A stretch of 64,000 bases of DNA from Mikania micrantha. Its lineage: Eukaryota > Streptophyta > Magnoliopsida > Asterales > Asteraceae. The position numbers and the translations under genes are program-made. The notes under the pieces were generated by a model, which was not told the DNA's origin, did not search any database, and saw only the letters and a list, made by a program, of their open reading frames with translations. The stretch covers positions 47,323,484 to 47,387,483 of the forward strand of contig CM018697.1 of assembly GCA_009363875.1 (NCBI GenBank). The letters run 5' to 3'. Shown piece by piece: positions 8,819-21,582 of the stretch. Every line of letters starts with the position of its first letter. The stretch's first letter is position 1.

Positions 8819-11800
8819 ATGGCTGGAAGACGTGGAGGACGCAGGAATGCAGGCGGACGCGGAAACACCAACCTGACTCAAGCTGAGTTGAACGCCCTCA
8901 TCAACGAACGGGTTGAGGAGGTACTTGCTGCACGGGAAGCTGCCCGTAACCAAAATCTACTGAACCAAGGTGATGAACCTGTTCATATTCACCTTGCACT
9001 ACAAACACTTGTTTCCAATTCAACATGTTTATTCGATACTTAACTCAACCTTGTTCCTTGCGTATCTCAGGAGCAAACCCTAACCCACCTCTCTGCACGT
9101 TCAAGATGTTCCTGGATTGCAAACCCATTCATTCAGCGGCACTGAGGGAGCCGTTGGACTATTACGCTGGATTGAGAAGGCGGAATCAGCCTTCGCCATG
9201 AGCAACTGCAGGAACGAGGACAGGGTCAAGTTCGCTGCAGGGACGTTCGAGGGTGCTGCCCTCACTTGGTGGAATGCCAACGTCCAGAACCTAGGGCTTG
9301 ATGCAGCCAACGCTCTGCCTTGTGGTAACTTTAAACAAATGTTGAACCGTGAGTACTGTCCTCGCGGTGAAGTGCAGAAACTGGAAACGGAATTCTGGAA
9401 CCATAAGATGATTGGTTCCGAGGTCGAAGCTTACACCGCTCGATCTTATGAGTTAGCAAATCTGTGCCCGGAAATGGCAACCCCACCCTTCAAACATATA
9501 GAGAAGTACATTGATGGACTGCCACCTCAAATTCAGGGCATGGTGCTCTCTGCTGACCCCATCACCATGCAACAAGCTGTGCGACTGACTCACAAGCTCA
9601 CTGATTCGGCAGTTGCACAAGGACTCTTGCCACCCCGTGGTGCTGTGACCACAACCAACGACAAGGGCAAACGAAAATGGGATGACACCCTGAACAAACC
9701 AACCACACTCCAACCACCACCACAACAGCGTAAGTTTGGATCAACCCAAGCTTATGCCCCACCCATCCCAACCACCCAGAACCAAGGAGGTTATGTTGGG
9801 AAACACCCTAAATGCCACAAGTGCAACTTCCACCATGCACAGGGTCAATGTGGCCGCTTCCAATGTCAGCGCTGCGGAAAAGGGGGACATGCAGCCAAAC
9901 ACTGCAGGGGTGAACTAATGAGAAAAACCCCGCAACAGCCACAACAACAGCAACAACTTGAAGCACCGAAGGGTTGCTTCGAATGTGGGAAACCAGGGCA
10001 CTTCAAGAAGGATTGCCCGCACCTGAAAAAGAACAACAACCAACCGAACAACAACGGGAACAATGGAGTGAGGGGACGAGCCTTCGTGATTGGGGCCAAG
10101 GAGGCCAGGAGGGATCCCAACCTTGCAACCGGTACGTATCTCTTAAATGATAATTATGTTACTGTATTGTTTGATACTGGAGCTGAGAAAAGCTTTATAT
10201 CTAAGGACTTTAGTGAGATACTTGCCATAACCCCAACACCCTTAGAAGTTGAATATACAGTAGAGCTAGCTGATGGTAAATTGATTGTAACTAAGCACAT
10301 TCTGAGAGAATGCACTTTAGAGCTAGCAGGCCATAAATTTAAGATTGACCTCATGCCGGTTACACTAGGCAGTTTTGATGTCGTAATGGGCATGGATTGG
10401 TTGTCTAAAAACCAGGCTGAAATCATTTGCCACGACAAGGTTGTGCGCATACCTCTCCCTAGCGGAGAAACTCTAGACATCAAGGGCGAAAGGAGTGACA
10501 CTCCTCTGAACATCATCTCGTGCATGAAAGCTCACAAATGCTTACGAAAAGGATACACTACCATATTGGCGCTTATCACCGACAAGACTGAAGAGGAGAA
10601 AAGGATAGAAGACATCCCTGTCATATGCGAATATCCCGACGTTTTCCCGGAGGATCTACCAGGACTTCCACCACCTCGACAAGTGGAGTTCCGCATAGAC
10701 CTTGTGCCGGGAGCAGCACCTATCGCACGAGCACCATATCGACTGGCACCTTCGGAGATGCAGGAACTGTCCAATCAACTGCAAGAGCTGTTGGACAAGG
10801 GTTTCATTAGACCAAGCTTCTCACCCTGGGGAGCTCCGGTCTTATTCGTGAAGAAAAAGGATGGCACGTTTCGTATGTGCATCGATTACCGGGAGTTAAA
10901 CAAAGTAACAATCAAGAACCGCTACCCATTACCTCGGATCGACGATCTGTTCGATCAACTGCAAGGATCGAGCTACTATTCCAAGATCGATCTGCGATCT
11001 GGGTATCATCAGCTAAGGATTCAGGAAGAAGATATCCCTAAGACTGCTTTTCGCACTCGGTATGGTCATTACGAGTTTCTGGTCATGCCGTTTGGGCTGA
11101 CAAACGCACCTGCAGTATTCATGGATCTCATGAATAGAGTGTGCAAACCATACCTCGACAAGTTCGTCATTGTCTTCATAGATGATATTCTCATTTATTC
11201 CAAAACCCAGGAGGAACACAAAGAGCATCTTCAATTGACTCTTGAACTGCTACGAAAAGAGAAGCTGTACGCTAAACTCTCAAAATGCGACTTCTGGATC
11301 CGAGAAGTCCAATTCTTGGGACATGTTGTTAATGAACAAGGGATTTATGTGGATAAGTCTAAGATAGAGGCAATCAAGAACTGGGAAGCACCAAAGACCC
11401 CAACTGAGGTGCGACAATTCCTAGGCTTGGCAGGCTATTATCGGCGATTTATCGAAGGATTTTCAAAGATAGCCCAACCACTCACAGCCTTAACCCACAA
11501 GGACAAGAAATACCTCTGGACTGAAAGACAAGAAGCTGCATTCCAACTTCTCAAGCAGAAGCTCTGTAGTGCACCTATCCTATCCCTTCCCGATGGGACG
11601 GAAGACTTTGTAGTATATTGCGATGCCTCGATACAAGGGCTCGGATGCGTGCTGATGCAACGAGAGAAGGTGATCGCATATGCTTCTCGACAACTGAAGG
11701 TACACGAGAAGAACTACACCACCCACGACTTAGAACTTGGAGCCGTGATATTTGCACTTAAGATCTGGAGACACTACCTGTATGGTACCAAGTGTACGAT

Positions 11801-13420
11801 ATACACTGATCACAAGAGTCTCCAACACATATTCGAGCAGAAGGAACTGAACATGCGACAGCGTCGCTGGCTCGAACTCCTAAACGACTATGAGTGTGCC
11901 ATCAAGTATCACCCAGGGAAGGCCAATGTAGTGGCCGATGCCCTAAGTCGGAAAATACACCGAAACCCAAGAGGGTAAGAGCTTTACAACTCACCATTCT
12001 TCCCAACCTCCCTGAGCAGATACGTAATGCCCAAGTGGAGGCACTTAGACCTGAAAACTTAGCGGCTGAATCACTGAGGGGAATGGAGCAACAACTTACG
12101 GAAAAAGCCGATGGCTTACAGTATTTCATGGAACGCATCTGGGTTCCGCATCATGGGAACCTACGAGACCTTGTGATGGACGAGGCTCACAAATCCCGAT
12201 ATTCCATTCACCCTGGATCTGATAAAATGTATCATGATCTGAAGATACTTTACTGGTGGCCACATATGAAAGCCGACATTGCCACCTACGTGGGCAAATG
12301 CTTGACGTGTGCGAAAGTCAAGATCGAGTACCAGAAACCATCTGGATTACTCACACAACCTGAGATCCCCATGTGAAAATGGGAACAAATATCCATGGAT
12401 TTCATCACCAAATTACCCCGTACCCCAAGTGGGTGTGACACAATATGGGTGATTGTGGACCGACTAACTAAGTCAGCACATTTCCTCGCGATCAAGGAGA
12501 ACGACAAGATGGAAAAACTAGCCAGAATCTATGTCAAAGAAGTGGTCTCACGACATGGAGTGCCAATCTCCATCATTTCAGATCGAGACGCCAGATTCAC
12601 TTCTAACTTCTGGAAATCAATGCAAAAGTCACTTGGCACGCGGTTGGATATGAGTACAGCATACCACCCACAAACTGATGGCCAGAGTGAACGTACGATA
12701 CAAACTCTTGAAGATATGCTACGAGCGTGCGTAGTGGACTTTGGAAATAGTTGGGAAACTCACCTGCCGTTGGTAGAATTTTCCTATAACAACAGCTACC
12801 ACACAAGCATCAAAGCAGCGCCTTTTGAGGCACTCTATGGCAGGAAATGCCGGTCACCTATCTGTTGGGCGGAAGTGGGCGACAGTCAACTCACTGGCCC
12901 GGAACTTGTACACGAAACGACGGAGAAAATCGTGCAAATCAGAAATCGCATGGCAGCAGCTCGTGATCGTCAAAAGAGCTATGCCGACAAACACCGAAAG
13001 CCATGGAAAGGCGTCATTCGTTTTGGTAAACGAGGCAAATTGAACCCACGGTATATTGGGCCTTTCGAGATCCTGAAGAGGATTGGTACAGTGGCATATC
13101 AACTCAACTTACCAGCCGAACTCGATGGAGTTCACAACGTATTTCATGTCTCAAACCTAAAGAAGTGTTTATCGGATGAAACACTTATTGTTCCACTGGA
13201 TGAGATCCAGGTGGATGAACAACTACGGTTCGTGGAAGAGCCGGTAGAAATCATGGACCGTGAAGTCAAACAACTCAAGCAAAGTAAGATCCCTATTGTC
13301 AAAGTTCGATGGAACTCGAAACGCGGACCTGAATTCACGTGGGAACGTGAAAATCAGATGATGCGCAAATATCCCCATCTCTTCAAACAGACAACGTCGA
13401 ACGTTGACAACAACGAATAA
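8819..13420 (+). pseudogene. gag-pol: Gypsy gag-pol, copy A (broken)
   Basis: The start is the ATG of MAGRRGGRRN; an in-frame ATG nine bases earlier is possible. A short basic and acidic N-terminal exon is followed by a likely intron (8970-9070). The retrotransposon gag domain (LLRWIEKAESAF, LTWWNANVQ) comes next, then zinc-knuckle motifs including CFECGKPGHFKKDC. Protease has DTGAEKSFIS (~10170). RT includes the FIDDILIYS catalytic box (~11175), and RNase H includes VVYCDAS. Integrase has the HHCC zinc finger and D-D-E residues (MDFITKLP, ISDRDARF, DGQSERT). A chromodomain-like end (~13243-13395) closes the frame. Breaks relative to copy B: a 1-base loss near 9122, a 1-base loss near 11952, TGG to TGA at 12374-12376, and a 45-base in-frame loss near 13001 that removes the GDKV segment after the integrase core. 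Confidence 0.88.
8970..9070 (+). other. Probable gag intron, copy A
   Basis: The frame of the MAGRRGG exon hits TAA inside this 101-base segment, while a downstream frame resumes gag right after it. The segment starts GTGATG after CCAAG and ends TTGCGTATCTCAG before GAGC. It has a CTTAACT branch-point-like motif and a pyrimidine-rich tail. Removing it joins the two parts in phase (split glycine codon). The same 101 bases and borders occur in copy B. No transcript evidence is available to me. Confidence 0.6.
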
Positions 13421-13564
13421 ATTTCGGGACGAAATTTCCTTTCAACAACGGGATGATGTGACAACTAGAAAATTTTTGTTTTTTTTTCTCAAACACACTT
13501 GTTTCCCGAACACTACCAACAACAACCAAATTTCGGGACGAAATTTCTTTCAACAAGGGGATGA
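13421..13564 (+). repeat. Duplicated polypurine-tract region before LTR2
   Basis: The motif AAATTTCG-GGA-CGAAATTT, a perfect 8-bp-arm dyad, occurs twice about 104 bases apart. Each time it is followed by TTTCAACAA, a GGGATGATG tract and TGTGACA. Only the second tract is followed by the full LTR (TGTGACACCCGG); the first continues as ACTAGAAAATTTT. The first tract in copy A carries a C inside the purine run (ACGGGATG), unlike copy B. The segment looks like a tandem duplication of the 3' end plus the first bases of an LTR. Confidence 0.75.
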
Positions 13565-16522
13565 TGTGACACCCGGCAATTTCAGGTGAATTGCGACTCT
13601 TACATTCTTTACATTTCACATTCATACTTGTTGCATTTCATTTAATTATGATTGATTAGATGAGTTGAACACAAATTACTGCGAGACGATAGTTCGTGGA
13701 GCTATCGAATCGTACATTGCACATTGGTTTTGGAAACCAAGTGTGGCAAACACAACACTAACGCAAAACAATAATTCGGGGAATTATTGGATTGTGCATC
13801 ACACGTTGATTAGGATTAATCAAGCGTGCAAACACTCCGTTAGACACGAACACAAACAATCATCGATAATTCGAGGAATTACCGAAACACACACGAGTCT
13901 CACGAACGTTGGTGAACGTCAAACACATTGTGTATCACAACACTCGAAACTTCACGAAACAGTCACACAGTGAACTGGGAAGCTCAAACGAGTCCAAACG
14001 ACACTCGAACGATGTTCTACAGTCGAGAAACGGGCGAGAATGGGCCCAGAACAGCAAAATAGGCATATTGGGCCTTACATATGGGCCAGGCGGTACGCCT
14101 GACCCGAAGAACCCATCTCTGGCGATGCGCGCGAGAAGAAGAACTCAGCCGGACATATTTGCCATCCGCGCGTAACGCCTAGGACCATTAGCCTGCGTCA
14201 GGCGATACGCCTGACATGACCAGATCGCAAAATTAGATTTACACTCAACCTATCTCACTTTTAATCATTCTAATCCTATTCTCTCGGCCATAACACCTCT
14301 ATCTCGAGTTCCTACCTCTGTTTCTTCATCATTTCACCAGAAAACTCCATTGATGAAGCTTTGAAGCTCCTAGGAAGCCATTAGAGCATAGAAGGAAGCT
14401 TGGAACTAATCACCATCAACACACCACCACTTGAAGCCACTAAGAGTTTATTTCCAGCCACCCTTGGAGCTGCCAAATCCCTGATTCAACTTCATTCCAG
14501 CGATCTAGAGCATCTAAGGTAGTTTTACTTGCTCCTTGATAGTTAGATCGAACATGCAATGGGTAAAAACCCACATGCATGAAGATCCACTCACATGCAA
14601 GTACCCACCCATCCATGATGGTTAGAATGATTTTGAGTATATAGATATGTTTCTTGATAACATTGGATGATGATTTCATGAATAGATGATGTTAAAATGG
14701 TTTATTTATGATTATTTCTATTTTTAGTAACTTTTGAGTTACAAGATGATGATGTAGTGAAAGTGGTGAGCATGCATGTGTATGAACATGTTATTTGGAT
14801 GATATTATGATGATTAGAAACTTAAGAATGTAATTTTGAATGTGATTATAGTCACTTTTAACATGGTTACTATATTTAGTAACTTTTCGGGTCAAAATGT
14901 TGCTAGATGATGTTATGGACCATGTTTGCATGTTTAAATGATGTTAGATTGGTTATTATGATGATTGGTGACATGAAAATTGGTTTAGAAATATTAAGAT
15001 GGTCATTTTATGCAAAAACTACAAAGTTACTATTTATAGTAACTTTATTTTTACAAAAACCGATTTGTAAACATGATGTGTGATTCGAGCATGCTAAATG
15101 ACTTATTATGATGTAGTATGATGATTTGATACTAAGTTAGATGGTTTCTGATGTCACGAATGCTACAATTGGAAACTTTCCATTTTAGGAAACTTTTATG
15201 TGCTAACATGTTGTAAACGAATTATGTGACTCTGTATGATGATGTGCTATGTGTCAACATTATCACGTAGGACTAATGAGCATGCCAGAACTCTGAAATC
15301 AATATGCTTGTGAACTTGCTATAAATGGTAACTTGTCCATAGACGTGACTTGCGCGTTTTGCACACAACAAGCACTAACACGAATGTTTCACAATACACA
15401 ACCAAAACATGGTTCACCAACGGGTCGTTGACACACACGGTCAAACACGGTCAATGTAGACCAACACAGACAGACATGATCAACCGAGAGTTATTGATCA
15501 CGTAACACAATCACTTACACGAACTCACGTGTAATATACGATATAGGTAGCTGGTGACTGACCACCCGACGACACAGGAGCTTACGCTTACATTTGTTCA
15601 CCTCGCTAAGGTGAGTTCACGGCCCCTTTTTACATTTTCTACCTTTGGGGGAGAAAACATTGCATACAACTGTTTTTGAACAACTTACACACTTTTGGTT
15701 ATTTTTGTACATGCTAATATCGTATATACATATGTGTGGCATTCATCCACAAACTGATAAGTCCTCATTAAACACACCTCGAACCGTTAATAGCGCGTTG
15801 CGCTCAGCGTGGTAATTCTGAATAGTACTATTTGGGCCTGACAAGCCCCACTGTTGCGAGCCGTATGGCCACCCCGACTGGAGGTCGGAACAGTGCATAA
15901 TTGACCAAACAACATTTGCCATATCTTGGATGGATATGGCGGGAGGCAGCATGTTAGCTTCGGTTGCGAACCCGCATATGATATAACACATATTGACTAG
16001 CTATCAATTGATATTGCATTGTATTGAAAAATAGACCTGCATACATTTACTTTAAACATTTTGATGTTTACTGCTGATTACAAACCTGTGCTCTCACCAA
16101 CCATTGTGTTGACCTTTTACTCGCATGTTTTCTCAGGTAACTAAGGCACACGCACCAGAAATAGGATGCTAGGCCGGAGTCGCATGCATCTGTATAAGTG
16201 TCTTAGTTTATCAAACATTTATTATCATTTGGTTGTTATGTAATGTTAATCAGCTTTAATCGCTTCCGCAACTATTGTCACGTATCGTTTTGAAAACCAT
16301 TTTGATTTAACGCTTCCGCAAACTATGAATGATTAAGCTGTTTTGTTAACTTGTACTTTATTTCCGCAACTCTGATATTACTAAACTGTTTTATCCAAAT
16401 TACTGGATGTACGTACGAAATCAGACATATAGGTCTCGCATGTTGTGTGACCGGAGACTGCGATCCTGACAATCTGCCGCCGCTCGCGCCCCGGAAGGGA
16501 CGGGAATTCTCGGGGTGCGACA
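13565..16522 (+). repeat. Gypsy LTR2, complete (2958 bp)
   Basis: The LTR runs from TGTGACACCCGG to GGGGTGCGACA and is shared by copies A and B. It differs from LTR3 by about a dozen substitutions and lacks ~167 bases present in LTR3 near 22628-22795. Its first part carries inverted repeats (13687-13707, 13770-13788) and two CG-rich dyads, CAGGCGGTACGCCTG at 14087-14101 and CAGGCGATACGCCTG at 14199-14213. The middle is AT-rich, with palindromic GTTACTA/TAGTAAC motifs (14866-14883, 15023-15046). No protein is encoded. Confidence 0.9.
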
Positions 16523-16525
16523 GAA

Positions 16526-16537
16526 TGGTATCAGAGA
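16526..16537 (+). promoter_or_regulatory. Primer binding site of copy B
   Basis: TGGTATCAGAGA stands three bases after the LTR2 end and is identical to the site of copy A. It matches the initiator tRNA-Met 3' end. Confidence 0.88.
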
Positions 16538-16937
16538 CTCCGGTTATTGCGAATTAGGTTTGCATTTAGTGAACTTAGTCTATAACCACTAGTCTCCACA
16601 CAACACTTAGTGCTTAGTATTATGATGCTTGCACACATGCCACATCTTTTATGCATTACGTTCATCACAGCACGTGACTACCCGTGATGGGGAGAGCCGA
16701 TAGCTCTACATGTACTTTACAGTACCTACTGCACACACTACATTAGTCATTAGACAAACACTAACACTTATTCTCGCTATGAAGATCATGGCTGGAAGAC
16801 GTGGAGGACGCAGGAATGCAGGCGGACGCGAAAACACAACCTGACTCAAGCTGAGTTGAACGCCCTCATCAACGAACGGGTTGAGGAGGTACTTGCTGCA
16901 CGGGAAGCTGCCCGTAACCAAAATCTACTGAACCAAG

Positions 16938-17038
16938 GTGATGAACCTGTTCATATTCACCTTGCACTACAAACACTTGTTTCCAATTCAACATGTTTAT
17001 TCGATACTTAACTCAACCTTGTTCCTTGCGTATCTCAG
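16938..17038 (+). other. Probable gag intron, copy B
   Basis: This segment has the same 101-base length and borders (CCAAG|GTGATG … TATCTCAG|GAGC) as in copy A. Downstream gag is open from here through protease. Conservation of an in-frame stop plus splice borders in both copies supports an intron, although the two copies share recent ancestry and so are not independent. Confidence 0.58.
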
Positions 17039-20000
17039 GAGCAAACCCTAACCCACCTCTCTGCACGTTCAAGATGTTCCTGGATTGCAAACCCCATTCA
17101 TTCAGCGGCACTGAGGGAGCCGTTGGACTATTACGCTGGATTGAGAAGGCGGAATCAGCCTTCGCCATGAGCAACTGCAGGAACGAGGACAGGGTCAAGT
17201 TCGCTGCAGGGACGTTCGAGGGAGCTGCCCTCACTTGGTGGAATGCCAACGTCCAGAACCTAGGGCTTGATGCAGCCAACGCTCTGCCTTGGGATAACTT
17301 TAAACAAATGTTGAACCGTGAGTACTGTCCTCGCGGTGAAGTGCAGAAACTGGAAACGGAATTCTGGAACCATAAGATGATTGGTTCCGAGGTCGAGGCT
17401 TACACCGCTCGATCTTATGAGTTAGCAAATCTGTGCCCGGAAATGGCAACCCCACCCTTCAAACATATAGAGAAGTACATTGATGGACTGCCACCTCAAA
17501 TTCAGGGCATGGTGCTCTCTGCTGACCCCATCACCATGCAACAAGCTGTGCGACTGACTCACAAGCTCACTGATTCGGCAGTTGCACAAGGACTCTTGCC
17601 ACCCCGTGGTGCTGTGACCACAACCAACGACAAGGGCAAACGAAAATGGGATGACACCCTGAACAAACCAACCACACTCCAACCACCACCACAACAGCGT
17701 AAGTTTGGATCAACCCAAGCTTATGCCCCACCCATCCCAACCACCCAGAACCAAGGAGGTTATGTTGGGAAACACCCTAAATGCCACAAGTGCAACTTCC
17801 ACCATGCACAGGGTCAATGTGGCCGCTTCCAATGTCAGCGCTGCGGAAAAGGGGGACATGCAGCCAAAGACTGCAGGGGTGAACTAATGACAAAAACCCC
17901 GCAACAGCCACAACAACAGCAACAACTTGAAGCACCGAAGGGTTGCTTCGAATGTGGGAAACCAGGGCACTTCAAGAAGGATTGCCCGCACCTGAAAAAG
18001 AACAACAACCAACCGAACAACAACGGGAACAATGGAGTGAGGGGACGAGCCTTCGTGATTGGGGCCAAGGAGGCCAGGAGGGATCCCAACCTTGCAACCG
18101 GTACGTATCTCTTAAACGATAATTATGTTACTGTATTGTTTGATACTGGAGCTGAGAAAAGCTTTATATCTAAGGACTTTAGTGAGATACTTGGCATAAC
18201 CCCAACACCCTTAGAAGTTGAATATACAGTAGAGCTAGCTGATGGTAAATTGATTGTAACTAAGCACATTCTGAGAGAATGCACTTTAGAGCTAGCAGGC
18301 CATAAATTTAAGATTGACCTCATGCCGGTTACACTAGGCAGTTTTGATGTCGTAGTGGGCATGGATTGGTTGTCTAAAACCAGGCTGAAATCATTTGCCA
18401 CGACAAGGTTGTGCGCATACCTCTCCCTAGCGGAGAAACTCTAGACATCAAGGGCGAAAGGAGTGACACTCCTCTGAACATCATCTCGTGCATGAAAGCT
18501 CACAAATGCTTACGAAAGGATACACTACCATATTGGCGCTTATCACCGACAAGACTGAAGAGGAGAAAAGGATAGAAGACATCCCTGTCGTATGCGAATA
18601 TCCCGACGTTTTCCCGGAGGATCTACCAGGACTTCCACCACCTCGACAAGTGGAGTTCCGCATAGACCTTGTTCCGGGAGCAGCACCTATCGCACGAGCA
18701 CCATATCGACTGGCACCTTCGGAGATGCAGGAACTGTCCAATCAACTGCAAGAGCTGTTGGACAAGGGTTTCATTAGACCAAGTTTCTCACCCTGGGGAG
18801 CTCCGGTCTTATTCGTGAAGAAAAAGGATGGCACGTTTCGTATGTGCATCGATTACCGGGAGTTAAACAAAGTAACAATCAAGAACCGCTACCCATTACC
18901 TCGGATCGACGATCTGTTCGATCAACTGCAAGGATCGAGCTACTATTCCAAGATCGATCTGCGATCTGGGTATCATCAGCTAAGGATTCAGGAAGAAGAT
19001 ATCCCTAAGACTGCTTTTCGCACTCGGTATGGTCATTACGAGTTTCTGGTCATGCCGTTTGGGCTGACAAACGCACCTGCAGTATTCATGGATCTCATGA
19101 ATAGAGTGTGCAAACCATACCTCGACAAGTTCGTCATTGTCTTCATAGATGATATTCTCATTTATTCCAAAACCCAGGAGGAACACAAAGAGCATCTTCA
19201 ATTGACTCTTGAACTGCTACGAAAAGAGAAGCTGTACGCTAAACTCTCAAAATGCGACTTCTGGATCCGAGAAGTCCAATTCTTGGGACATGTTGTTAAT
19301 GAACAAGGGATTTATGTGGATAAGTCTAAGATAGAGGCAATCAAGAACTGGGAAGCACCAAAGACCCCAACTGAGGTGCGACAATTCCTAGGCTTGGCAG
19401 GCTATTATCGGCGATTTATCGAAGGATTTTCAAAGATAGCCCAACCACTCACAGCCTTAACCCACAAGGACAAGAAATACCTCTGGACTGAAAGACAAGA
19501 AGCTGCATTCCAACTTCTCAAGCAGAAGCTCTGTAGTGCACCTATCCTATCCCTTCCCGATGGGACGGAAGACTTTGTAGTATATTGCGATGCCTCGATA
19601 CAAGGGCTCGGATGCGTGCTGATGCAACGAGAGAAGGTGATCGCATATGCTTCTCGACAACTGAAGGTACACGAGAAGAACTACACCACCCACGACTTAG
19701 AACTTGGAGCCGTGGTATTTGCACTTAAGATCTGGAGACACTACCTGTATGGTACCAAGTGTACGATATACACTGATCACAAGAGTCTCCAACACATATT
19801 CGAGCAGAAGGAACTGAACATGCGACAGCGTCGCTGGCTCGAACTCCTAAACGACTATGAGTGTGCCATCAAGTATCACCCAGGGAAAGCCAATGTAGTG
19901 GCCGATGCCCTAAGTCGGAAGAATACACCGAAACCCAAGAGGGTAAGAGCTTTACAACTCACCATTCTTCCCAACCTCCCTGAGCAGATACGTAATGCCC

Positions 20001-21274
20001 AAGTGGAGGCACTTAGACCTGAAAACTTAGCGGCTGAATCACTGAGGGGAATGGAGCAACAACTTACGGAAAAAGCCGATGGCTTACAGTATTTCATGGA
20101 ACGCATCTGGGTTCCGCATCATGGGAACCTACGAGACCTTGTGATGGACGAGGCTCACAAATCCCGATATTCCATTCACCCTGGATCTGATAAAATGTAT
20201 CATGATCTGAAGATACTTTACTGGTGGCCACATATGAAAGCCGACATTGCCACCTACGTGGGCAAATGCTTGACGTGTGCGAAAGTCAAGATCGAGTACC
20301 AGAAACCATCTGGATTACTCACACAACCTGAGATCCCCATGTGGAAATGGGAACAAATATCCATGGATTTCATCACCAAATTACCCCGTACCCCAAGTGG
20401 GTGTGACACAATATGGGTGATTGTGGACCGACTAACTAAGTCAGCACATTTCCTCGCGATCAAGGAGAACGACAAGATGGAAAAACTAGCCAGAATCTAT
20501 GTCAAAGAAGTGGTCTCACGACATGGAGTGCCAATCTCCATCATTTCAGATCGAGACGCCAGATTCACTTCTAACTTCTGGAAATCATTGCAAAAGTCAC
20601 TTGGCACGCGGTTGGATATGAGTACAGCATACCACCCACAAACTGATGGCCAGAGTGAACGTACGATACAAACTCTTGAAGATATGCTACGAGCGTGCGT
20701 AGTGGACTTTGGAAATAGTTGGGAAACTCACCTGCCGTTGGTAGAATTTTCCTATAACAACAGCTACCACACAAGCATCAAAGCAGCGCCTTTTGAGGCA
20801 CTCTATGGCAGGAAATGCCGGTCACCTATCTGTTGGGCGGAAGTGGGCGACAGTCAACTCACTGGCCCGGAACTTGTACACGAAACGACGGAGAAAATCG
20901 TGCAAATCAGAAATCGCATGGCAGCAGCTCGTGATCGTCAAAAGAGCTATGCCGACAAACGCCGAAAGCCTTTGGAATTCCAGGTAGGAGACAAAGTCCT
21001 TCTGAAAGTTTCGCCATGGAAAGGCGTCATTCGTTTTGGTAAACGAGGCAAATTGAACCCACAGTATATTGGGCCTTTCGAGATCCTGAAGAGGATTGGT
21101 CCAGTGGCATATCAACTCAACTTACCAGCCGAACTCGATGGAGTTCACAACGTATTTCATGTCTCAAACCTAAAGAAGTGTTTATCGGATGAAACACTTA
21201 TTGTTCCACTGGATGAGATCCAGGTGGATGAACAACTACGGTTCGTGGAAGAGCCGGTAGAAATCATGGACCGT

Positions 21275-21316
21275 GAACGTTGACAACAACGAATAAGTTG
21301 AGTTGATATGCCACTG
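21275..21316 (+). other. Two-template insertion in copy B pol
   Basis: Copy A has 33 different bases here. In B, bases 21275-21296 repeat 21417-21438 (end of pol) in direct orientation, and bases 21297-21316 are the exact reverse complement of 21102-21121 (upstream in integrase). The two patches abut without filler. This is a typical footprint of template switching in repair or reverse transcription. Confidence 0.85.
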
Positions 21317-21438
21317 TCAAAGTTCGATGGAACTCGAAACGCGTACCTGAATTCACGTGGGAACGTGAAGATCAGATGATGCGCAAATATCCCCATCTCT
21401 TCAAACAGACAACGTCGAACGTTGACAACAACGAATAA

Positions 21439-21582
21439 ATTTCGGGACGAAATTTCCTTTCAACAAGGGGATGATGTGACAACTAGAAAATTTTTGTTTT
21501 TTTTTCTCAAACACTCTTGTTTCCCGAACACTACCAACAACAACCAAATTTCGGGACGAAATTTCTTTCAACAAGGGGATGA
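21439..21582 (+). repeat. Duplicated polypurine-tract region before LTR3
   Basis: This is the same arrangement as at 13421-13564: two copies of the AAATTTCG/CGAAATTT dyad with a CAAGGGGATGATG tract, the second leading into the LTR. In copy B both tracts are intact purine runs. Confidence 0.75.

Larger units (their letters stand above)
16788..21438 (+). pseudogene. gag-pol: Gypsy gag-pol, copy B (broken)
   Basis: This copy has the same domain order as copy A, with a complete integrase including the GDKV segment that A has lost, and a sense TGG where A has TGA. Its own breaks lie elsewhere. There is a 1-base loss in exon 1 near 16836 and 1-base losses near 18377 and 18518, between protease and RT. 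A scrambled replacement at 21275-21316 ends the frame early at 21283 and destroys the start of the chromodomain-like region. RT FIDDILIYS lies at ~19141, and integrase D-D-E at about 20364, 20550 and 20650. Several breaks are single bases in homopolymers, so assembly error should be considered. Confidence 0.88.
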
